Origin: Coniella vitis
Taxonomy: Eukaryota; Ascomycota; Sordariomycetes; Diaporthales; Schizoparmaceae
DNA length: 64,000 bases
Assembly: GCA_011317545.1 (NCBI GenBank)
Contig: WUJK01000017.1
Span: forward strand, 372,001 to 436,000
Reading direction: 5' to 3'
Under the pieces are notes generated by a model. The model was given only the letters and a program-made list of their open reading frames with translations. It was not told the DNA's origin and made no database searches. The position numbers and the translations under genes were made by a program. Positions 1 through 10,300 of this stretch are shown piece after piece (the stretch's first letter is position 1; the number at the start of each line of letters is the position of its first letter).

Positions 1-515
1 TGCTGGTCGGGCACAACGTCGTCCTCATCCTCCGGGTTGACGGGCTGGTGCTGCGTGGGGACATAGATGTCGTCAGCAGGCAGCTTGTCGCGGCAGAACT
101 GCTCGAGCAAGTCTGCGTCGCGGGCGCGGTGGAGGTGGATTTGGGTGTAATTGCCGTCTTTGTTCTGTTGAGTGACAGTCAATTTCTTGTGTGAAAGATT
201 GAGCTTGTAAAGCGAACCACGGCAAGAGAGCCCGCACACGTGTGGGACGTGTGGAGATATTAAAGAGAGGAAATGTAGAGATATATGTAAACTCACCATG
301 ATTACACTCTGAGCCCGCCCAATCCTCTGGTCAATATCACGGGTATGTTCCGGCAGGATAGGGAAACTAACAGGTTGTTGGTGGAGGCGGTGGTGGTGGT
401 GACGATGGCGACGCTGGTTTGAAGGGGTGCCCTGTCTCCGATTCGCTTGCGTTTGTGCATGCGAGGGTGGTTGTTGTTGAAAAGGAGGTTGCGCCTCGTC
501 GTCTGCCTGCTCCAT
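1..515 (-). CDS. Unrecognised protein, N-terminal part, runs off the left edge
   Basis: I do not recognise this gene. Read on the minus strand, an ATG at 513-515 opens a frame preceded by an in-frame TAA a short way upstream. The first 73 codons begin MEQADDEAQ, pass through a Gln/Pro/His-rich stretch and end in a charged segment (LPEHTRDIDQRIGRAQSVIM). The last ATG (297-299) is followed at once by a consensus donor, GTGAGT (296-291). Acceptors are possible at 204, 186 or 165. All are in frame and the unspliced intron is also open, so the exact join is uncertain. The following exon carries TQIHLHRARDADLLEQF and an acidic tail toward the edge. The pyrimidine-rich, Ser/Leu/His-only translation of the interval argues that it is an intron. 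The open frame runs out of the window without a stop. No function is claimed. Confidence 0.55.
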   Translation of the reverse strand, partial: MEQADDEAQPPFQQQPPSHAQTQANRRQGTPSNQRRHRHHHHRLHQQPVSFPILPEHTRDIDQRIGRAQSVIMVSLHISLHFLSLISPHVPHVCGLSCRGSLYKLNLSHKKLTVTQQNKDGNYTQIHLHRARDADLLEQFCRDKLPADDIYVPTQHQPVNPEDEDDVVPDQ

Positions 516-1629
516 TGCCGCTGTATACCAGGAATGCACTGCAACTGCGGCTAGTTATTGTACGCAAGGGTTCGGGTTACTTGGTTGTATTCTTGAGCAG
601 CAAGTACCAAAGCGTGTAAGTGGTCCAGTTTGGTACGTCCGGTAGATGGTTTGCTCAGCGGCTGGTTGTTGTCTTTTGGCAAGGGAGATGGGAAGGAAAA
701 GGAGACAACATGTCCCAATTTGCGTTCATTGACTATTGTGTCTTTGATATATTGAACTATTTATCTTGTCTTTCGCTCCTGCCGTCGCAGAGAAAGGCAA
801 TATCTATTACTTACAGGAACTGTGCAAAAGACTGACGCGCTTTCCCTGTCTTGGTGATGTTGTTCATTCCTTGCTTGACGTTGGCTCTTGAACTCTTTTT
901 CTTTTTAGAACTAATCTTTGTACCTTTACAGAATGCTATTTGAGTGCCAACCAGATATTAAGCTTCATAACCGCAATTAATCCATTACCGGAAGGACTGG
1001 AGACATTCATTCCAGAAAAGCAAAAGCCATGGTCAAAGAAAGAAAAAGCACTACTTGGCTTGACTGCCAAGCTGCCCGCCCCTCTTCCCGAATGCCAAGG
1101 ACGATCTGCTACATAGTACAGCAACATTCAGACGAAACATGCCACACGTGCTTGGGTTAGACCCAATTCCTGCTTGTTGTTTTAATGTTTGTTTTTCTTT
1201 TTCAATCTGCTAGTAATGCTTGAATGTAAGAAGACCTTTATCGTGTAATAATATTCTTTCCAAATTGCTTGCCTGTTTGCCTAAGATTGCTTGATGTAAA
1301 TTTAAATGTGGAAGATGACCTGGACAAGGCTACTACTTGATAGAAATACATGGCCGATTCTGGATACATGGCGGGCCTTCCAAACAGCCGCCTTCTTCCC
1401 GCCAAAAAAGCGCCCCCCCCCCTTCCCCCAGCCGCAATGTCAAACGCACTACGGCTCTGAGATGATAACGCCAGCAAATGCAGCCCCTCATATTTCGATA
1501 TGGTATGATCGTCGTCGTTTCATTGCCGGCTTGGTGATTTGGTAAGGGAAACCAGCCTCTTGTTCGAATGACCAAGCCGGATGATGTTGCAGTCACTGAA
1601 TGAGTCCTCCCTTCGATTGATTCGATCCT
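516..1629. other. Intergenic, head of the unknown gene to tail of the eIF4E gene
   Basis: I see no gene here. It must contain the promoter and leader of the minus-strand gene ending at 515 and the 3' UTR of the eIF4E-like gene. One copy of the dispersed 10-mer TACATAGTAC lies at 1110-1119, and a C-run sits near 1412-1425. Confidence 0.6.
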
Positions 1630-2567
1630 TCATGCAGCCGCCGCTGCTGGGGCCTCGGCTGCCGCTTTTTCGGCTGCCACTCTTGCGTTATGCGAGTCCA
1701 AAACAGCCTTGAGCTCTGGGGGCGGCTCGAAGCCTGGGTGGTCGCAATGCCTCTTGTAGAAATAGTTATCTGCCTTGGGTGTGAGCTCCGGAGGGAGCTC
1801 ATTAAGCACGGTCTGCAGAATGCCGTCAATCGACTTTTGCTTGGACGAGTCGCGGTGCCAGATGGTGATAAGGTGCGAGTTGAAGCGGACAGAAAGGCCA
1901 ACGCCACAGATTTGGTCACCTGTCAAGTTCACACAATGTCAGTCTCAATCAACGGCTTTTAGGAACCTGAAAATGAGATCGAGACAGGAATCATCTTACC
2001 CTCAGCCAGAGCAGCCTGCAGTTGCTCGCCGATGGCCATGAGCTGCACTCGGGTCCAAAAGTCTGGTCCAATGTTCTTGCCCACGCGAAACGTCCAGCTG
2101 CCGCCCAAGATATTGCGTCTGTCCTCCCAAATCGGCCTGAAGCCCTTCTTGAATAGGTAGATGGACTCGCGCATCTTGATCTGATCGACGGGAGTGTTGT
2201 TGTTGTACCGCCAAAAGTCCTGCACCGACTCGATCAGGATGTCGAGTTCCTCGAGTTGGGCCTGATAATCTTGGCCGTCATCCGTCTTCTTTTGGTCCTT
2301 TTGTTGTCTGTATTCAAGAAAAGTAAAGTGTTAGCAACCTGGAGCGGGCAAACAAGCAGTGGGCAAGGTGCCAGCAGTTGCGTACCTGTCGAAATAGACA
2401 TTCCACACATGCTGAGTAGGCAGAGGCCGCATAGCCTTCAGGAAACCCAGCTTAGAATCGGCTCTTTGTTCGGCGGGCGAGTTCACGTTTGGCGAGTTCG
2501 GGTCTTGAGCCTGAGACAGGCCGGAAAGTCCGCGGGTGAACATACTCAGACTGGGCCTGGCTGCCAT
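1630..2567 (-). CDS. Class II (4EHP-like) eIF4E cap-binding protein
   Basis: A cap-binding protein of the eIF4E family, 259 aa. It should bind the m7GpppN cap of mRNA in the cytoplasm. Exons on the minus strand are 2567-2386, 2307-2000 and 1919-1630, all with GT-AG introns (78 and 80 nt) and frame kept. The core is complete: W55 in HVWNVYF, FW at 92-93, the cap-stacking Trp-Glu pair W121-E122 in the IWED motif, the GGSW segment near 130, and ICGVGLSVRF near 167. At the position of human W56 there is Tyr75, and the human W46 position is Tyr58. An aromatic non-Trp residue at W56 is the hallmark of class II eIF4E (4EHP), which in animals often represses translation rather than starting it. The roughly 40-residue Ser/Asn/Pro-rich N terminus and the Ala-rich C terminus are variable tails. 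The start is the first ATG before the conserved core. Confidence 0.9.
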
Positions 2568-5500
2568 GGCTGCGAAAGACTCCTGGCGGAGAGGAAAAGG
2601 AGGGGAGAAGAGGTAAATAAAGGTGATTTGTGAGAGAAGGGGTACACCGTTCTCGGGAACAAAGAGAAGGGCAGAGACCAAGGGACGGGGTGGTCACTGG
2701 GATGGGCTGGCGAATCCGTACTCAAGAAAGCGAGGGTTCTTTGGTGAGACGGCGGTTGTGGCGTGCTATCGGGCCTAAGAAGGTCGGCTGTGTATAGCTC
2801 TGGGTCGCGGCCAGCAATTGGGACGATGCGAGGTGAGGTGAGGTGAGGTTATGTTGGAAGCAGGCGTATAAGCGAGCAGCAGCAGCAGCAGAAGGACAAG
2901 GAGGAGGAGGGGGCCGCGAGGACAAGCAGGGGCGGTGCGCGAGAGAGCAGCAAGATTGCAAGACAACCCTGGAGACAGCGGTAGTCAAGATCTGGTCAGC
3001 AGCAGCGGCAACAGGAGAGGATGCGTGCGGGCCAAGCTGGGCTGCAGGTGGAGAGCGTTGCGTGGGTATACGGCCGCTCGACGAGGCCAACAAAGATGCG
3101 GCTTGTCGACAGGTTGGAATCAAAGAGGAGCGGACCACACAACAACTCATCAAGCAGCCAGAGACGCCAGGGGACGGAGATGGGAAGGTAGCCAGTTACC
3201 AGACAGGACAGGCGATGGAGGGGCACGCTCTGGGGATCGCGGCTTCCCAACGGCAGCTACTTACGGGGTGATTGGCCCGCGTTGGGGCCTTTTCAGCCAG
3301 TCATTTTGCCAGCTCCAGGTCTGTCACGTCCCAGACGATTGTGCTACAGTGGTACGAACCCCAGAACTGGCTGGGATGCCCGTCCTGTAGGTGCCGGCGG
3401 TACTTGGTGGCCAGGGCCACCCAGAGGTCGTCCGTCTACTGTGTACTATGTAGACTTGTAATCTGACGGGATATTCTGCTTGCTTACAGTTTGCCTTGGC
3501 GTTTCTACATTTCAGCATTTCCGAAGAATACGGCTTGTTGGCGGTATGCGGATGTTTCACGCAAGAAGAGAGCGATAGGACGGAAGAAGAAGAAGAAGGA
3601 GGAGGGAGAACCACTCAACAACATGAGCAAGAAAAGTGCTGCTTTGGTACACACGGCAACTTCACTTCAGCTGCGGTGTTGGTTCTGCTTCTGTTTCATT
3701 AGGGGTGGTGGTTTGCGGTTTGCGCAGAGGGCACAGGGCACTAGACGGCTGGCCAGACCCCGCTAAAGGAGAAGGGCAGTTGGAGATCCGAGAGAAACGG
3801 TGATGGTGGTTTTGGGAGGGCCTGAAACAGCAGGGCGTGAGCGGACATGCACCCGCTCAGCCTTTATGGCCTGTGTCAGTGGCTGCCCATATTTTGGGGC
3901 CTGTTTCTCGGGCCGGCAGACGGCCCGGGGCAGGTTGTTGCGACCACTGTAGACCAAGAACACTGACCAGCAAACCCCCTGCCGCCCCCCACTGAGATTT
4001 CCGGTGCAGGGTTCCAAGGCCGCTAGGTGCCCTGGGTCCCGGTCTGCATTCAAAAATAGACAGACAAACTGACGCCTGGGAAAGAGGATCAAATAATGAT
4101 TGGGTTGCACTTCCAAGTTTGTTGCATGGTCTATTGCATTTGCAGGGCCTTTTCTTTTGACATTGACGTGACGGCACAAGGCCACAAACAAGATGGCTGT
4201 GGTGGTTCAGCTGTGTGTCAAGTCATTTACGTTTCACATCTTGTCCTGACTGGGCTTATATTAAGTCAGGGCACGTCCACCGTGAATTGTAAGAATGGCT
4301 GTCAGCTACAGTAGAGCTCAGAAACCTGGCCTGGGTCTGGGCCAGGGCTGGCTGGCCAGGGTGGACTACCACAGCATTGATATGGTTGAATCAGTATTTC
4401 TGTGTTGTCTCTTGTCTCTTGGCAGAGTATCATGGTCAGACTGTTCTCAGACCCTTAACAGCGACCCCACACCGAATCTCGACATGCCCTTTCAGCCTCG
4501 CGCCCCGTAAGTAATGTGTTATGTAGAAGTACAATGTACACATCCAGGCGTGGGTCGTGCATCCGCTTCCCCGGACACTATGTTCAGAGCCAAGTACTCG
4601 AACTTTATACAGACAAAAGGAGATGGCGCCGGTGCTACCGCCTGACCTTGTCCATTAATGCCCCGAGCCAGCCTTGCAATGCTCCGTTTGCCCTGCTGGT
4701 CCAAAGTAAGAAACCTGGTAGAGATTGGGCCCTGGCTGGGCTCTGGGCTCTGGGCTCTGAGCTCTGGCCTGTACCAAAAGTAGAACATCCAACAAGGTCC
4801 TTGAGAACCGAGGACTCGGTAGCTGAGAGACTCATTTCTCCTTTTCCTCTTCTGCTTATTATCGACGTTGCTATACTACCTCGTACTCTGCCATTTCTTC
4901 TCTTCTTGTTATGTTCGATTTCTTCCCTTTCCTTCATCACCTTCCATCTCTAGCCTTCTCTTCCTTCCAGTATTTGTTGTTTGTTTCTGTTGATTGTTTG
5001 CATTGTGCTGCTGCGAAGCGATATCGAACCCCTTCTTCGAACCCTTGCACTTTCCCATTTTGGAAACCCAACCATTTCGAACCTGCCCAGTCGAGCCACC
5101 GGTGCATACTATACCAGCCTCTTGGCCAGCAGCTGCTTTGTTGCCCGCCCGTGCCGTCCCCGTCAGCTGTCCAAGTAGTCAATTGGGCAGAGCAGGTGCG
5201 CTGCCGTTGGTCCTGTCCCCGTTCCGGTCCGCTCTCGGCCACTTCGGACGCCGAAAGCCACACTTCTTCTCAGCCTTGTACCCCTCCCGCTCGCCGGACC
5301 ATTTTCCAATCAGGGTCCATTGGCAAAGACGTTGCTGCTTATATATCACCAACTGCCTGCATTCTGCTTTATAATTGGGATACAATACCTCAATTACTCC
5401 CACATTGGAACCGAGCGCACCATTCAACAACCTCTTCTTCATTCATGAGAACCTGGTCCACTTTGATCTAAGCATCAGTGTCCTTTGTAGGTCAGTACCT

Positions 5501-5767
5501 TGCTGGCTGCCTCGTCTTCCACTCGCAGCGCCTCTAGGCATCAGTACCCCAAAATGCGCTTCTCCGCCTCACTCTGCCGAACCCTCCACCCCCTCCACCC
5601 TCTCTCTGGAAAGATCGTTTCTCTCCCTCTTTCCTTCTTCTTTTCCTTCTCCTCATATTTGCAATCTCACCTCGCACATACGCAAAAAGCTAATTAGTAC
5701 CCTACCTAGCACCAATAGACCAACCACATCCACATTCACATTTACATCCACAGACCAGCAACACACA
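2568..5767. other. Long gene-free interval between divergent genes
   Basis: This holds the upstream regions of the eIF4E-like gene (minus) and the small basic protein gene (plus). No open frame here looks coding. Visible structure: four tandem GAGGT units near 2828-2848, a GAA-rich purine run near 3584-3606, a GGCTCTG tandem near 4737-4760, and a copy of the dispersed motif as GTACTATGTA at 3443-3452. From about 4830 to 5767 the plus strand is strongly C/T-rich, as expected for a long fungal 5' leader. Confidence 0.6.
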
Positions 5768-6160
5768 ATGCCTCGCTCTTCCGCCCGCAAGCCAGTCGCC
5801 AAGTCGACCGCCAAAAGCAACAAGATGGCTGTCGCCGCCAAAGTCACAAAGAAGAACAGCAGCCGCACTTCTATCAAGAAAATAACACTGTTTTCCAACT
5901 CCGCTTCCTCCTCCCCGTCCTCGTCTCCTACCAAGAAGCGCCTCACAATCTGCATCTCCAAGGAACGCCTCGCTCACCTCCGCGCTTGGCGTGCTTGGAA
6001 CGCAGCCCAGCAGGGTATCACAGTCGAGGAGATGCAGCGTCGCGAGTACGAGCGTGAGGATCAAGAGGAGCAACAGAAGCACTCCAGGCGGATTGTCGTC
6101 ACCCTCCGCGTCAACTCACGCAGTTCTAGTGTTAGCACTGAGGATTCGATGTCGGCTTGA
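5768..6160 (+). CDS. Small basic hypothetical protein
   Basis: I do not recognise this 130-residue protein. The ATG at 5768 is preceded by a long pyrimidine-rich leader and an A/C-rich stretch just before the start, typical of fungal initiation contexts. The N-terminal 50 residues are Lys/Ser/Arg-rich (MPRSSARKPVAKSTAK) and look like an unstructured nucleic-acid-binding or nuclear-targeting tail. A Ser run at about 48-57 leads to a compact segment, KKRLTICISKERLAHLRAW, followed by a charged, Glu/Arg-rich stretch (EEMQRREYEREDQEEQQKH) that is probably helical. The C terminus is Ser-rich. No intron is needed. The frame is open well upstream of the ATG, so a longer product is formally possible, but no other in-frame ATG was found. 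Function is unknown; the composition is the only hint of a nuclear role. Confidence 0.6.
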   Translation: MPRSSARKPVAKSTAKSNKMAVAAKVTKKNSSRTSIKKITLFSNSASSSPSSSPTKKRLTICISKERLAHLRAWRAWNAAQQGITVEEMQRREYEREDQEEQQKHSRRIVVTLRVNSRSSSVSTEDSMSA

Positions 6161-7354
6161 AATTGAGCGAGCAATCATGGTGTTGCAAAGTAGGCTGTGC
6201 TGAGCACTCTTGTTGTGTTTGAGAGCAGCCGATATAATCCGGTCTGACCAGGTACAGCCTGGCCAGCCACCGAAATGACAACTCAAGAAGAAGGATATAA
6301 GACTGTGAGAAAGACTTTCCTTCTTTCTGTCGAAAGAGTGAAAGACGATGCGCACATAATAACAAGTTTAATCGGTAAGTCATCCACATGAGGCGGCCGC
6401 CTTCAGCCATTAGCCACTAACATCCATCGTTGCACAGATAATACCCAATTCTGTACCCCGAATTGGCAGCGCAGACAAAGATCACGCGAGCCTCATGGGC
6501 AATTGTTTTCTCTTATCTTTTTGCAGTCACGGACTTCCATTTGTTTGATACAGCAAGGCGTTTACGGTTGGCTGTCTCTACGGCTGTACCAGCTTACACA
6601 GGAGACGTGGTTCAGACATGGGTCCTGGATCAATTCCTGAATAGATACCCCGAACGAAGAAACAACAAGGATTCCTCCTTCGAAGCGTTCACTTTACTCT
6701 AATTTCTCTTGTATCCTCGTTTTTTGTTTTGTTTTTTCCCCTTCCCCTTCTTATATCTTGTCCGCTCTTGGGAAGAAAACTGGGCAGACGGTGATGTGTG
6801 CAAACAATGAAACCACAAGCATATATAAACAAAATCTCCCGGTTATTCGCAATCCAGTCCGCAGATGTACCATATCCATATCGCGTCCACAGGATAATAT
6901 TACACTCAAGTCTCGACCCACGTCACCAAAAGTCGAATATTGTACTACTTTAACGATGACGACCAAGAATATGCTAAAATCCGACGCTAGAGTTACCATA
7001 TAAATATTCCTCACTATGGACAGACCAGGTAGCAGCAAACCGAGTAAAGGCCAATCGCCAGTGGGATATTGTATTCCTGTCCTCGCTTTCTCTCTTGGTT
7101 AAACACAGGCTCTGCACCTTCTACCTATCGAATCCTGGGCACCCACAAAAGTAGGTCGGGAGAAAATATGGAATTCTATTCTCAGTGCCACAATCGCAAA
7201 CTGCTGCCGCTCCCATCCTACCAAAACCTTAGACCTATCAAAACACCAATGCTGCGCAGATAACGCCATTGAATATACATATATGCAGTACATGCCTCCC
7301 ACCATACCAAAATCACATCGCCATTTCTCTGCCTTTCTTGCAAGCGTGCACCTC
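6161..7354. other. Intergenic between convergent gene ends
   Basis: This lies between the 3' ends of the small basic protein gene and the BRCT protein gene. I see only short, non-conserved frames and AT-richer sequence around 6700-7020, as expected for two facing 3' UTRs. Confidence 0.6.
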
Positions 7355-10300
7355 TTAGCCCGGTGGCAACTCGTCCTCATCCATCAGTCTGCCCAGGATA
7401 AGACTCTGAATCACAAGCTCATTACTCAACATGCGCACCCTCTTGGGCGGTCTATCGCCCCAGATGTTCCTAGTACTCGTTTTTGTAGTCGTAATCGTTG
7501 TCGTGGTCATGTTTGCCGTACTCGTTGCACTTGCTGTCATACTCGTTGACACCTCCCCGCCTCCCTTACGCTTCCGCTTCTTGCCAATCGATGAACAAGT
7601 CGACCCGGACGTGAACGTCGACAGTGCTCCTTCTTTGGTCTGGTCTCTATCATTATTCCCGGTCACGAACAAGTCCTTGTGCCCAGCCATCTTCTCATCC
7701 ACATACACCCAGTCAAATGGCCTCCCGGCCTCTTCCCGCGCTTTCAATGCCATTTTAGCCTCTTCAACAGTATAAACCCTCGAAAGCGACGCACCAAGCA
7801 CCCGCGCAAGGAAAATGTATGCTTCCTTCTTACTACTGCTCTCCCCAGCCTCACTCCCACGATGAGCTGGCGTAACGAGCAGAATCCGCGCATCCTGCAG
7901 TAAGCGGGGTCGATCCCGAATCACCTCGCACAGTCTCGCGCTAGAAGCATCATATGGAAGCAGGTTCCGTGACTTGACGGCGTCACCCAGAAACGATGAA
8001 TTCCCCGCGCAAAGAAGATAGTGTGACCAATCGACAAGCTGTTGGCTGTCAATGCACACTGTGATCCAGCGCTGGTGGATACAAGGCAGGCCCAGAGCTA
8101 GTGCCTGCATGTATTTGACCTTGCGGGAGTGGCCGTCGGCAATGAGAGCCGTGAAGCTTGCCTCCTGGGCAGACGGGACAAGCTCGATTTCGTCGTCTGG
8201 GTCCGGGGTCGAGGAAAGGGAATTGCGATCGGCCGGCTTAGCGGGCGCAGTCTCGAAGAGCTTGTCAAACCCGTCTGTAAGCAGTCTGCCGCCGGCCTGT
8301 CTGATTTTATTGGTGATCTGCTCAGACAATGATATTCGCGCCTTATATTGGGCTTCCTTCTCGCCAGGCTGTCGAACCTGAAAAGAAACGGCAAATAGCA
8401 TGCCTGTGAAAATCTTTGTGCCACGGCTCATCTCGCGCGGGGCCATCTCATCTTTGGATAGCGATCTGTTTGCTCGCGGTGAACGCCTCGTGTGATGTAG
8501 AAGTGGGGTCAGGGGCGTTAAGGCCAGCTCGTCTGCTGACGTTCCGGATTCTGGTGTGTATGTCTTTTTACTTCGCCTCAGCGACGTTCGGGTCTGGTTG
8601 GATACGGCATTGGGAACAGTATTGGTTGTTCTTTGTCGGTTGACTTTGGCAGCTGCTGGGGAGCTTTGGGCAAGTCTCAATGAGGATATAGCTGCAGGAG
8701 CGTGGGTTTTCTCTGTAAGTGGCGTCTCGTCCTTGGGACCAAACAGTTCTGGAGTTGCGGATAATCTGCTCAAAGGCGACGTGGAAGGTGAGTTTGCAGC
8801 GGGAGTAGTTGGTGAAACATTGATATGACTTGGGCTGGTATCTTGGCGGCCTCCCTGTTTTTCTGCTGTAACCCGCGAGGCAAGTATGGGGGGTGATGAT
8901 CTGAAATTTGTGTTCGGACTGCTTCTGGTATTATCTGAGGACGAGGCGATAGAAGCCCTCGGCACTGACATGGGTGTTTTGTCCTGTGTTGGGCGTGGGC
9001 TGAATGGCCCTTCTGCTTTTTGCGTATCGGTGAGGCCTGGTCTAGAGGTCGAAGTAACTAGTTCGTCAACATCTATCGGCTTCGTAGTAGAAGACTTCAC
9101 AGGAGAGCGGGAGTGCGACGGGCGCAGACGACGGGTGTGCGAATATATGGGGCTCGTCTCCGGAATTTCGGTGACGGGACCAGCACTGCCACCCTGCTTG
9201 GTGTTATGTTCCTCGTCTGGTCTAATAGCCTGCCCACTTGCTGCTGGCGAGGGATTGGGGTCGGTATTTGGAACAGTGGCCTCGACACTAAACATGTGCT
9301 CAAGCGATCTTGGAATATTGTGTTCTGGCAAGTTCGACTCCAAAGCATGGCCTGTCGAGTGTTGTGGTGCAACACTATCTTGCGAGCCTTCGATGGGGAC
9401 TTGTGTATCTGCGATTGAGTTTTGAGAGTCTCTCGTAAAGAATCCTTCGCATTGAGCAAGATACTGCTGGGCATTTGTGTTATGCGTCTCGTCGTTATGG
9501 GTAGAAGGAACCACGACCTCGTCATCTGCGTTAGAAGTACGAACTCGCTCGAAGCTAATTGATCTTAGGTTCTGCGCAGCGGCTGCTCTTCGTTGAGCAA
9601 CGCGCTGGCGGCGACGGTAATCGACGTCGCTAAAATCCTCATCTGAGACATCTCCTTGTGCGGCGTGGGCGGATGCAGACTGCTCTTGCTGAGATCTCTG
9701 GTAGGGCTCATAAGATTCAATAGGTGCTCGTGGTAGGAGCCCATGGAACATCTTTGATCTTTCCTTGACGCCTTTGCCATGGCAGCCAAATTTCGAATGC
9801 CCATGCTCTACCTGCTCTTGCTCTTGCTCTCCCTCATCCTCCTCCTCCTCCTCTTCTTCTTCTTCCTCGTCGCTGACTCGTGGCGAAGAGGTAGGGTACC
9901 CTATGGATGTCGCAAGATTGGATGACCCGTTTGGCAGTGGTAACGATCCATGTGAGACTCTTTTGAGTGGCGAAGAAATGGGAGATATTGTGTTCGAGGC
10001 TCGCAGATTGTCGGGTGAAGGTCGTGAAGAGGTCGGACTCAGCACCGGCTTGTGTGCCGAGGAGAACTGGGTGTGCTTGAACATTTGAGAACTAGCCATC
10101 AAGGCTCCAGGTGCAGCTTCCAGCCCTGAGAAAGGGTTACGAGCAGGTGCTGGTGTCTCAGCAATCCTGGGTGATGAAGGCATTTGCGATTTGTCTTCTT
10201 CGAGGCCGAGTGCGCCTGAGCACAAGGCTGAGGGCTGGGTATCACTGCGACCTCCAAAAGTACTGATATTGAATTTGACAGCGCCCGTGTCGTCATCATT

